From Archangium lipolyticum (GTDB taxonomy: Bacteria; Myxococcota; Myxococcia; Myxococcales; Myxococcaceae): 64,000 bases of DNA. Within the stretch, counting starts at the first letter, position 1. Every line of letters begins with the position of its first letter. The stretch is taken from contig NZ_JANKBZ010000008.1 of assembly GCF_024623785.1 (NCBI RefSeq), positions 124,001 to 188,000 of the forward strand, written 5' to 3'. Below are positions 25,342 to 50,308 of this stretch, piece after piece. The position numbers and the translations under genes are program-made. Below the pieces are notes generated by a model. It did no database searches, was not told the DNA's origin, and was given only the letters and a program-made list of their open reading frames with translations.

Positions 25342-27249
25342 ATGATGCCCCCCTTCCCCGCCGCGCTCGTCCGAACAGCCCTCGTGTCGTTGCTGCTCGC
25401 CTCGGGCCGCACCGCCACCGCCGCGGAGTGGAACGGGGCCGAACCGGGCATCACCCGGACCCAGGAGCTGCTCCAGCGCTTCGGCAAGCCAGCCAGACGG
25501 AGCCAGAAGGGCGGACAGCTCCTGCTCGACTATCGCGGCAGGACGCTGCCCCGCGACACGCGCGGCGTCCGCTTCCACGTCGATCCGGAGCGGGAGCTGC
25601 TCCAGCGCATCGAGGTCTTCCCCAGGAAGCCGCCGACACGCGCCGAGCTCGAGGAGACCTTCGGGCCGGCCTGCGTGGACGAGGCCCGCTCGGAAGCCCC
25701 CTGCTACCAGGTGCGGGCCACCCCCGACAACCAGCTCTCCTTCCACTACCCCACACTCGGAGTGGAGGTGATCTTCCAACGGGGGCGGGTGCGTACCCTG
25801 GTCTACCAGCCCGTGGACGCGCAACCCAGGAGCGTCGAGGCGTCAGCGCCTCCCGCTCCCGAGCCCACCGCCGAACCCGCGCCCGCCGCTCCTGCGGAGC
25901 CCCTCCCCACGGCGAGCCCCTCCTCCGAGGACGAGGATCTCGGCTTGAAGCGGCCCACGGTGGTCACGGACGCATCCACCCTCGACACCGGGCTCCCACC
26001 GCGGCCCGCCGAGGTCACCCCATCCGCCGAGCCGGAACCGACCGCGCTTCCCGGCCGGGTCACCATCACCGACGTGGAGGCTCCAGCCGCACGCGAGGAA
26101 CAGGGCTCGCGGCCGCACGACATCCTCAGCCTGGGCGGCATCTACTACCAGCGCGTCGAACTGTCCGGCACCCGCCAGTCCCGGGTGACCACGCTCCAAC
26201 CCACCCTCCCGTCCCTCGTCGACCTCTTCGTCGACGTCAAGCCCTCGGAGTCCGTGCGCAGCTTCGTCCGGGGACGGCTCCTCTTCGATCCCCTGGACCC
26301 GGCCTACTCCAAGCCCCAGGTCCTCCTCGACCAGTTGTGGATCAAGTTCGCCCTGGCCGATCGCGTCTTCATCACCGCCGGGCGCCAGCAGCTCAAGTGG
26401 GGCAGCTCCCGGGTCTGGAATCCCACCGACTTCCTGCGCCAACCCAACCCGCTGCCGCTCGACGTGTTCGACCTGCGCACCGGCGTCGACATGCTCAAGG
26501 TGAACGTCCCGTGGGAGGCGCTGGCCTCCAACCTCTGGCTCGTCGCCACGGCGGACCTGAATGGTCCGGAGTCACAGCGGCTCCGCTATGGAGGAGCGGT
26601 GCGCGCCGAGGTGACGCTCGGCACCAGCGAGCTCAGCGCCACCGCGGCCGTGCAGCAGGGGCGCCGCCCCCGCTACGGCCTGGACTGGAACGTCGGGGTG
26701 GGCCTCTTCGACTTCAACGCCGAGGTGGCGCTGGTGCGTGACTCGCCCTTCCAGCGCTGGGAGCGCACCGGGGAGGGCTTCACCCCGCGCCCCGTCGACG
26801 GACCCAAGGTGCTCGCCAGCGTGGGGGCCCAGAGCACCTTCCGCTTCGCCCAGGTCTTCCGGGCCGTGCTCCGGCTCGAGGGCTTCTACAACCAGCTCGG
26901 CTACGACGATCGCTCGCTGCTCACGTGGCTGCGCTCCACGGGCGACTATCAGGCGCTCTACTTCGGCCGCTACTACCTCATGGGCCAGTTCTCCCTCGAG
27001 CGCCGCAGCGCGATCGAACCGGCGATGTTCCTCACCCTGCTCGCCAACGTGCGCGACGCGTCCTTCCTGCCACGCCTGGACGTGGCGCTGCTGCCGCTGC
27101 GCGAGGTGTACGTCTCCGCCTTCATCGAGGCGCCCTTCGGCCAGCGAGGGGGCGAGTTCCGCTTCGAGCCAGACCCCTCGGTGGCGGAGCTGCCCATCAC
27201 GGGCCGCTCCCTGCTGCGCGCCGGGCTGAGCGTCCGCATCCGGATGTGA
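25342..27249 (+). CDS. Outer-membrane beta-barrel protein of the DUF1302/porin type
   Basis: The 635-residue protein has a signal peptide (LVSLLLASGRTATA), a periplasmic N-terminal domain of about 130 residues, a Pro/Ala/Glu-rich linker (about 165-255), and a C-terminal beta-barrel of about 380 residues. The barrel contains AGRQQLKWGSSRVWNPTDFL, typical of DUF1302-like and related outer-membrane proteins, and ends with alternating strands closing in SVRIRM. Proteins of this class work with LolA/LolB-like periplasmic carriers and inner-membrane exporters to deliver hydrophobic molecules to the outer membrane. A LolA-like protein and two permeases lie on the other side of the NRPS. It starts 34 bases after the JmjC stop; ATG 25345 is an alternative. 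Confidence 0.8.
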   Translation: MMPPFPAALVRTALVSLLLASGRTATAAEWNGAEPGITRTQELLQRFGKPARRSQKGGQLLLDYRGRTLPRDTRGVRFHVDPERELLQRIEVFPRKPPTRAELEETFGPACVDEARSEAPCYQVRATPDNQLSFHYPTLGVEVIFQRGRVRTLVYQPVDAQPRSVEASAPPAPEPTAEPAPAAPAEPLPTASPSSEDEDLGLKRPTVVTDASTLDTGLPPRPAEVTPSAEPEPTALPGRVTITDVEAPAAREEQGSRPHDILSLGGIYYQRVELSGTRQSRVTTLQPTLPSLVDLFVDVKPSESVRSFVRGRLLFDPLDPAYSKPQVLLDQLWIKFALADRVFITAGRQQLKWGSSRVWNPTDFLRQPNPLPLDVFDLRTGVDMLKVNVPWEALASNLWLVATADLNGPESQRLRYGGAVRAEVTLGTSELSATAAVQQGRRPRYGLDWNVGVGLFDFNAEVALVRDSPFQRWERTGEGFTPRPVDGPKVLASVGAQSTFRFAQVFRAVLRLEGFYNQLGYDDRSLLTWLRSTGDYQALYFGRYYLMGQFSLERRSAIEPAMFLTLLANVRDASFLPRLDVALLPLREVYVSAFIEAPFGQRGGEFRFEPDPSVAELPITGRSLLRAGLSVRIRM

Positions 27250-27299
27250 GCCGCCCGGATTCCTCCTCCAGAAGCAGACACCTATACTTCGAGCCCATC

Positions 27300-28610
27300 A
27301 TGAGCTTTCGACCGCCCGAGGGATTCTGGAAGAGCTTCGCGCAGGACGTCTGGGGAAGGCAGCCCCGCGTTTTCAAGAAGGTCTTCGGTGAGCGGCTGCT
27401 CGCCCCTCCGGAGGAGCTCTTCCGAATCTCGGTGGAGGAGGCGGAGGAGTTCTCCAAGGTCGCCGGAGCCCGGGTACGGCCGGCCTGCCAGGTCTTCATC
27501 GACAGCGGCAACATCGTCTCCGACTCGCTCCGGTACATGCCTCGTAGGGAGGACGGCTCCTTCGAGGGCTGGGCCGCGCGCATGCGGAAGCTGGTGGGCC
27601 CGCGCGACTTCTTCTTCCACATGGACTCCATCCAGAGCCGGTCCAGCCAGCTCTTCGAGAGCTACCGCCAGTTCACCGAGGGCATGTTCGAGCAGCTCGG
27701 CCTGCCGCCCTGGAAGATCGACTCGGACATGTTCGCCGGGGACTACCGCGAGACGCCCTTCGGCGTGCACAAGGACGTGACGGGGAACTTCGCGTTCATC
27801 GCCGTGGGCACCAAGCGCATGCTGCTGTGGCCCTACGAGTCGCTGCTGCACCTGGTGCCCGGCAGGGACGTGCGCGACATCGACTTCGCGCTCCCGCTGC
27901 GTACCTTCGCGGAGATCCGCGAGCAGGCCATCGTCCTGGAGGGCGAGCCGGGTGACGTCTTCTACTGGCCGGGCCACTTCTGGCACTCCGCCGAGGGGAC
28001 CGACTCGGTGTCCGTCACCAACAACCTCGCCGTCTACCTCACCCCCTCGCCGCTGGTGGACACCCTGCCGGGCCTGGTGGCCGAGAAGGTGAATCCCCCC
28101 ATCGACCAGACGCAGCCCTTCATCCCGTATGACCCGGCGCGCCGCCAGGAGCTGGCGGACGCGATTCCCGAGGGGCTGCGCAGCGCCACCCAGCAGGTGG
28201 TGCGGGGATTGAGGGAGCTGGTGGAGGGCGGCCTGGAGCGGGAGATGGAGCTCACGTGGCTGCGGTACGTGAGCGGCGGTGGATTCCTGCAGGGCCCCCG
28301 GCCCGCCTCCGGCGCGGTGCTCGACGAGAACCGGAGCGTGAGGCTCGTGCCCCAGGCGGGGCTCGTCTGGCGCAGGCTCGCCAGCGGAGAGCTCGCCTTC
28401 GCGGTCAATGGCCAGGCGACGTGCCTGCCGGAGAGCCGCGGGCTGCTGGAGGTGCTCCAGCGCCTGTCCGGAGGCGGAGCGCACCGGGCGCGGGCACTGC
28501 TCGACGAAGCCCGGGAGGAGCGGCGCGGCGACACGGTGGTGTGGTCGCGCGAGCGGATGCGCGAGCTGCTCACCACGCTCCTCTCCCAGCACGCGCTCGT
28601 CCACGTATGA
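27300..28610 (+). CDS. JmjC/cupin-type Fe(II) 2-oxoglutarate oxygenase (third of three)
   Basis: The 436-residue protein is a paralogue of the one at 15504-16880. Iron ligands are H157-K-D159 in TPFGVHKDVTG and H229 in PGHFWHSAEG. It shares RYMPRREDGSFEGW and a helical C-terminal extension with its paralogue. All catalytic residues are kept. It lies between the beta-barrel gene and a small membrane-protein gene, overlapping the latter by four bases (ATGA at 28607), within the NRPS operon. Hydroxylation of a peptide side chain is the likely reaction; whether the substrate is free, carrier-bound or ribosomal cannot be told. Confidence 0.85.
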   Translation: MSFRPPEGFWKSFAQDVWGRQPRVFKKVFGERLLAPPEELFRISVEEAEEFSKVAGARVRPACQVFIDSGNIVSDSLRYMPRREDGSFEGWAARMRKLVGPRDFFFHMDSIQSRSSQLFESYRQFTEGMFEQLGLPPWKIDSDMFAGDYRETPFGVHKDVTGNFAFIAVGTKRMLLWPYESLLHLVPGRDVRDIDFALPLRTFAEIREQAIVLEGEPGDVFYWPGHFWHSAEGTDSVSVTNNLAVYLTPSPLVDTLPGLVAEKVNPPIDQTQPFIPYDPARRQELADAIPEGLRSATQQVVRGLRELVEGGLEREMELTWLRYVSGGGFLQGPRPASGAVLDENRSVRLVPQAGLVWRRLASGELAFAVNGQATCLPESRGLLEVLQRLSGGGAHRARALLDEAREERRGDTVVWSRERMRELLTTLLSQHALVHV

Positions 28611-29244
28611 GCACCCAGGACATGTCTCCCTCCTCCCCGCCCCGCTGGGACGGCCCGGCCACCCTGGTGGGCGGGCTGCTGTGGCTCCTCTCCTACGGCG
28701 TGGACCTCGCCGTGGGCATGAGGACCGGGAAGCTCCCCTCCGACCCGAGCGCCTCGCCGCTCGACTGGCTCGGCGCCACCTCGTTCGTCGGCGCGACCCT
28801 CGCCCTCGGTGTGGGACTGGTGGGGCTGCGCGTCCGGCTCCAGGGACGCGCGCGGAAGACGGGCCTGGCCGGGCTGGTGTTCGCCTCGCTCACCCTCGGG
28901 GCCGCCCTCGTCAATCTGGTGCTGCTCTCCGGCCTCCTCGGGGGCGTCCGGCTCATTCCTCCGCTCGGGGCGGTCGGAGTGCTCAGCTCCTGCATCGGCG
29001 TGACGCTGCTCGGCATCGCCACCGTGCGCGCCCGGAGCCTGCCGCGTCCGGGATGCCTGGTGCTGCCCTGGGTCGGCCTCCTGCACGTGGCCCTGCTCTT
29101 CGCCTCCAACATCCCCATCGAGGGCGTCCCCCGGTACGTGATGGAGAACACTCCGTTCGCCCTCATCGGCGCCGTGTGGAGCGTCCTCGGCCTCGAGCGG
29201 ATGCGGACACGCGCTCCGAGCGCCACCCTCTCCTCCCCCCTGTC

Positions 29245-29248
<4 letters not shown>
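28607..29248 (+). CDS. Small multi-pass membrane protein, function unknown
   Basis: The 213-residue protein has about six predicted transmembrane helices, for example TLVGGLLWLLSYGVDLAVG, FVGATLALGVGLVGL and LGAVGVLSSCIGVTLLGIAT. I recognise no enzyme motif. Both ends are coupled: its ATG overlaps the JmjC stop, and its TGA overlaps the NRPS start (ATGA at 29245). Such tight packing suggests a role in the same pathway, perhaps anchoring the enzymes at the membrane or giving self-protection. Confidence 0.75.
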
Positions 29249-46059
<16,811 letters not shown>

Positions 46060-46078
46060 AGGGCGGCGGGGGCGCGGC

Positions 46079-46867
46079 CTACCGGTTGCGCCCCTCGAGC
46101 CAGGCCTTGGTGAAGATGTTGGGGCTGAGCGGCGCGAGCTCCACGTCGTCGTAGTGCACGACGATCTTCGTGCCCTCCTCTTCCTCGAACTCGAGCACTT
46201 CCTTGTAGTGGTAGACGAGCTCGCCGCTCGAGGGATCCTTCAGCCGCTGGTAGCTGCGGATGATGTCGGTGCGCAGCACCCGGCCCGAGGGCGAGTACCC
46301 GATGCGCTTCACGATGTTGTTGTCGGGGTCCACCCAGATGCGCAGCATCGGAAAGGTGATGTCGACCCCGGGCCGCGCCGTCAGCAGGAGCTTGCGGTAG
46401 GACGTGCCGTCGACGGACTCCACGCCATCGTCCTTCGCGGTGTAGTCCTCGTTGAGCCGGGAGCGGTCGAAGTCGCTCTCACAAGTGATGGTGCTGGCGA
46501 TGTTGGCCCGCCGGGTGCTCCGCTGCCACTGACCGACGAGCGGGTTGTACTCCCACAGGTTCATGTCGACGCGCAGGTACCCGCCACCGGCCATGCTCCG
46601 GGGCTGGGTGAGGACGAAGAGCAGATCCTTCGTCTTGTCGCGACGGTAGACGAGCATCTCGAGCGCCCGCTCGACGCCGTCCTTGCGGATCTCCCGCATG
46701 CGCACGGTGCCCTTGTAGTCGCTCGTGAAGGACATCCGCTTGTCGATGAGGCCCAGCAACTCCTGGGCGGACACCTTCGCCGCGTCCTTCCCGGCCGCGC
46801 CCGCCAGGGCCGGCAGCAGCACGGCGAGCACGAGGGCCCACGACGGCATGATGGAACACGGGTTCAT
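46079..46867 (-). CDS. LolA-like outer-membrane lipoprotein-sorting type protein
   Basis: The 262-residue protein has a signal peptide (LVLAVLLPALAGAA) and a beta-rich body with LTQPRSMAGGGYLRVDMNLW and PMLRIWVDPDNNIVKRIGY, typical of the LolA/LolB-fold outer-membrane lipoprotein-sorting family. These periplasmic half-barrels shuttle hydrophobic molecules. The ATG at 46867 shares one base with the TGA of the upstream permease gene, so it is coupled to two FtsX-type permeases. With the beta-barrel at 25.3 kb it would complete an inner-to-outer membrane route for a lipophilic product. A housekeeping Lol role is less likely given the biosynthetic neighbourhood. Confidence 0.85.
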   Translation of the reverse strand: MNPCSIMPSWALVLAVLLPALAGAAGKDAAKVSAQELLGLIDKRMSFTSDYKGTVRMREIRKDGVERALEMLVYRRDKTKDLLFVLTQPRSMAGGGYLRVDMNLWEYNPLVGQWQRSTRRANIASTITCESDFDRSRLNEDYTAKDDGVESVDGTSYRKLLLTARPGVDITFPMLRIWVDPDNNIVKRIGYSPSGRVLRTDIIRSYQRLKDPSSGELVYHYKEVLEFEEEEGTKIVVHYDDVELAPLSPNIFTKAWLEGRNR

Positions 46868-48165
46868 CACAGGGACTCCATGGCGGAACGGGGTGAGAGG
46901 GAAGCGGCTCGGGCCGCGGGGATGATGGAAGCGATGCCCGCGCCCAGGGTGATGAGCAACACCGCGAGCACGGCCTCCAGGGGGCGAGGCTCCAACGGGA
47001 GCGTCCCGCTGAAGAAGAGGTTGGAGATGGCCTCGGGCAGGGGGAGCGCGTCGCGCAGCAGGACGCACAGCGCCGAGGCCACGCAGGCCCCGGTGGTGGA
47101 GGCCGTCAGGCCCAGCAGCAGGCCCTCCAGGACGAACATGCCCACCACGGAGGGCCGCTGCATGCCCAGGGCGCGCAGGGTGCCGATCTCCCGGGTGCGC
47201 TCGCGGACGGCGACGTTCAGGGACACGAACAGGCCCACCATGACGATGGCCAACACGATGATCCCCACCAGCGCCGACAGGGCCGCTAGGCCGAGGGTCA
47301 CGAAGGCGAGGAAGGAGGACTCGTCCTCCCAGGTGCTGACATCGAGCCGCTGGCCCGCCCAGCCCTCGCGCAGCAGAGGCTCCAGCTTGTCGCCGAAGGC
47401 CTCGTGCGAGGCCGGGAGGAGCTCGAAGCCGGCCTTGCGCAGCGACTGGCGCAGGGTGTCGCCCAGGGAGTCGACGTCCGTCTCCGCGCCGCAGGTGAGC
47501 TGGAGCGACCCGGCCGCCTCGGCGCGGTAGCCGCTCAGCTCCCGCAGGGTGGTGTTGGAGACGAGGATGCCGGAGGACTCACCCAGCAGGCCGGCACGCC
47601 CGGTGATGGCCACCACCCGCACGTCCACGGCGTTCTGCTTTCCGCCCACCATCCGCGAGAAGAGGGTGGCGACATCCCCCACCCGGACATGGAGCCGCTC
47701 GGCGAGCTGCGTGGACAGGGCCACGGTGCGCGGCTCGTCCAGACGCTCGAGCGCGCCCTCCTTCACCTTGAAGAGGCGGAGCGAGTCGCCCTCCTTCGCG
47801 GCATCCAGGCTCACCACGTAGGAGCGCGTCCGGTGCCTGCCCGCGCCCGCGGTGACGCGGCCTCGCCCCCGCTCGCGCAGGTGGCACCCGGCCGGGACGA
47901 GCGGCTCGACGAGCGCGCGCACCGGGCGGGCATCCCCGATGACGGGGGAGATGGTGTCGGGGTGCAGCTTGAAGAAGCCACCGACGTTGAGGTCTCCGCT
48001 GAGGAAGGTCGTCACGGCCTCGCGCTGCGCCGCGGCGACGCCCGTCCTCAGAGACATCACCCCGACGAGCACCGCGCTGGCTCCGGCGATGACGGTGAAC
48101 AGCAACAACCCCCGCTCACGCTGGAGGAAGAGGTTGCGCAGGGCGATGCGAAGCAGGGCCAGCAT
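46867..48165 (-). CDS. FtsX/MacB-type ABC transporter permease (first)
   Basis: The 432-residue protein has one N-terminal transmembrane helix (GLLLFTVIAGASAVLVGVMS), a large periplasmic domain of the MacB type, and three C-terminal helices carrying the FtsX signature around TREIGTLRALGMQR. The start MLALLRIALRN at 48165 is four bases after the stop of the next permease, and its own stop overlaps the LolA-like gene. FtsX-type permeases work as pairs with a cytosolic ATPase, driving lipoprotein or peptide release without moving substrate through the membrane core. No ATPase gene is seen nearby. Confidence 0.88.
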   Translation of the reverse strand: MLALLRIALRNLFLQRERGLLLFTVIAGASAVLVGVMSLRTGVAAAQREAVTTFLSGDLNVGGFFKLHPDTISPVIGDARPVRALVEPLVPAGCHLRERGRGRVTAGAGRHRTRSYVVSLDAAKEGDSLRLFKVKEGALERLDEPRTVALSTQLAERLHVRVGDVATLFSRMVGGKQNAVDVRVVAITGRAGLLGESSGILVSNTTLRELSGYRAEAAGSLQLTCGAETDVDSLGDTLRQSLRKAGFELLPASHEAFGDKLEPLLREGWAGQRLDVSTWEDESSFLAFVTLGLAALSALVGIIVLAIVMVGLFVSLNVAVRERTREIGTLRALGMQRPSVVGMFVLEGLLLGLTASTTGACVASALCVLLRDALPLPEAISNLFFSGTLPLEPRPLEAVLAVLLITLGAGIASIIPAARAASLSPRSAMESL

Positions 48166-48169
48166 GGCG

Positions 48170-50206
48170 TCAGTCCTCGCTCCGGCGCATGGCCACGATG
48201 GGCGCCACCGAGCTGCCGCGCCAGGCCGGCACCAGCGCCGCCCCCAGCACCACCGCCACCACGCCCAGCCCCACGGCCAGGGCATGCCCCGCCTCGAGCC
48301 GCAGGTGCATCACCGGACCTCCCAGGAAGAATTGCAGCATCTCGTCGCGCACGGAGATTCCCTCGCCAGCGCCGAACCTCAGCAGGGCCGCCCCCAGCCC
48401 GATGCCCACGGCGCTCCCCACCACGCCGAGCAGCAGCCCCTCGAGCAACAGGCCGAGGAACACCTCGCGGCGCTGCATCCCCACCGCGCGCATCGTGCCC
48501 ACCTCGCCCACCCGCTCGCGCGCCAGCAGCAGCAGCGTGCCGGCCGACACCAGCAGCACGAAGAAGCCGAGCAGCGACCCGAGCACCACCAGCAGCACCT
48601 GGGTCATCCCCACCACGCCGCTGAGGAAACCACCCACCTCCTCCCAGCTCGCCGTCTTCACCGGCAGCTTCCGCTCGCCGGCCAGTTGCTGGATGCGCTC
48701 GGCGATCGCCTCGGGTGAGGCCTCGGGCTTCAGCACGAGCGCCGCGTGCAGGATGCTGCCCGACTTCAACTCCTCCTCGGAGAAGCCCGGCGCGGGGCCC
48801 TCCGCCCGTTCGACGACGGGCGCGGACGCTCCGCCGGGCGCCACCACCGCCTCGTCGACGATCTTCGGCCGGCCGAACGCGGTGGTGGACAGGTCCTCCG
48901 CGGCACCCGCCATGCCGAAGGACGCGATGAGCTTCTCGGCCTCCTCCTTCTGGGCCCGCGTCTGCCGGCCGGCCAGGTGGCGCGCGGTGACGAGGTCCAC
49001 GAGGTTGATGGTGTTGACGTGGCTGAAGTCCCCGCCGAGCCCGCGGAACCGGTACGTCCCCCACACGCGCACCGGCACGGCGAGGTCGTTCTTCAGCGCC
49101 AGGGTGTCTCCGGGGTGGAGCCGGTACAGCGGCAGGTGCGGGGCCAGCTCGCGGTAGAAGAGCTGGTAGCGCTCGTCGAAGTTGCCATCGTCCAGCTTCA
49201 GCAACTCCGCGAGCAGCGCCTCCAGCTCGCCCGCGTGGCCCAGCAGGCGCGCGAGCACGTCCTTCAACGCGGAGGCCCGCTCCACGTCGAGCCGCGCCAC
49301 CAGGGCGGGAAGCTCGGCGAGGTTGCGCTCCACCTCGGTCCGCAACCGCTCGTCCCCGGCGAACGTCGCGCCCCGGTCTCGCTCACGCTTCAGCTCGTCG
49401 AGCCGGAAGGCGATGGGCAGCTTGAAGTATTGCTCGTAGGCGCCATGGCCCAGCAGGACGCCGCGCTGGCCCGGAGGCGGCAGCTGCCCCGTGACCAGCT
49501 CGAAGCGGGGGAAGGCCCCCGCGAACCGCGGCAGGTCCGTGCCCAGCAGGTCCAGGAAGAGCGTCTCGCCCTCCCCCACCTGCTTGGCCACCTGGTTGTC
49601 CAGGAACTCGAGGGCCGGGAGGGGATCCGCGGGGAACCGGGCCCAGAAGGCCTCCGAGGTCGCCACCTCCAACGCGCGCTGCTCCTCCTGGGACTGCGCG
49701 TCGCTCGCGAAGGCCTCCTCGCGGCGCTTCGCGTCCCGGGCGACGCGCTGAAGGGTGCGCGCCAGGTCCTCCGCCAGGAGCTTCAACCGCGCCTCACGCG
49801 CCTCCGAGGCGGGCTCGCGAGCCACGGCGCGCACCGCGGCGAGCTTGTCGTCCAGGTAGTTGCCCCGGAAGACGGTGGCCAGGCCCATCTCGAGGGGGAC
49901 CACCTCCTGCACGCCCTCCACCGAGCGCAGGAGCGCCTCCAGCGAGGGGTAGTCGGGCAGCGGCGGCATCTCCGGCGCGCCGCCATTGCCCATCAGCACC
50001 ATCTGGGGCGGCTCGGCCGAGGTGGCGTTGTACACCTGCAGATGGCCGGTGCCGCTCTCGATCAGACTGCGCCGCGTCCCGCCGTGGATGCTCTCCACGA
50101 ACGCGACTCCCAGCGTGAGCACGGTGGCCATTCCGGCCGCGAGCAGGCCGACGATCCAACTGCGAGGGCGGGACCTCACGCTCCGCAGCGCGAACGAGAG
50201 CAACAT
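48170..50206 (-). CDS. FtsX/MacB-type ABC transporter permease (second)
   Basis: The 678-residue protein shares the FtsX plan: N-terminal helix (WIVGLLAAGMATVLTLGVAF), a very large periplasmic region of about 480 residues with charged, coiled-coil-like stretches rich in E, R and L, and C-terminal helices with GEVGTMRAVGMQRREV. The periplasmic part is about twice that of its partner, so the two form a heterodimer. It is the first gene of the permease-permease-LolA set and lies about 100 bases after the A-KR-T gene on the same strand. Confidence 0.88.
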   Translation of the reverse strand: MLLSFALRSVRSRPRSWIVGLLAAGMATVLTLGVAFVESIHGGTRRSLIESGTGHLQVYNATSAEPPQMVLMGNGGAPEMPPLPDYPSLEALLRSVEGVQEVVPLEMGLATVFRGNYLDDKLAAVRAVAREPASEAREARLKLLAEDLARTLQRVARDAKRREEAFASDAQSQEEQRALEVATSEAFWARFPADPLPALEFLDNQVAKQVGEGETLFLDLLGTDLPRFAGAFPRFELVTGQLPPPGQRGVLLGHGAYEQYFKLPIAFRLDELKRERDRGATFAGDERLRTEVERNLAELPALVARLDVERASALKDVLARLLGHAGELEALLAELLKLDDGNFDERYQLFYRELAPHLPLYRLHPGDTLALKNDLAVPVRVWGTYRFRGLGGDFSHVNTINLVDLVTARHLAGRQTRAQKEEAEKLIASFGMAGAAEDLSTTAFGRPKIVDEAVVAPGGASAPVVERAEGPAPGFSEEELKSGSILHAALVLKPEASPEAIAERIQQLAGERKLPVKTASWEEVGGFLSGVVGMTQVLLVVLGSLLGFFVLLVSAGTLLLLARERVGEVGTMRAVGMQRREVFLGLLLEGLLLGVVGSAVGIGLGAALLRFGAGEGISVRDEMLQFFLGGPVMHLRLEAGHALAVGLGVVAVVLGAALVPAWRGSSVAPIVAMRRSED

Positions 50207-50308
50207 GACGGGATGAGTCCTGCCGTGTGCCCGGGTGGGGGGTCCCGGGCGTCGCGTGGTTTTCCCAGCTCCACGGTGGAGCCGGGGCTGTCGGACTTTA
50301 CGTCCGGC

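Noticed and set aside
50207..50308. Short inverted repeats between the permease and A-KR-T genes
   Set aside because: Stems of five to seven bases with mismatches or tiny loops and no T-run; such structures are expected by chance in GC-rich DNA.
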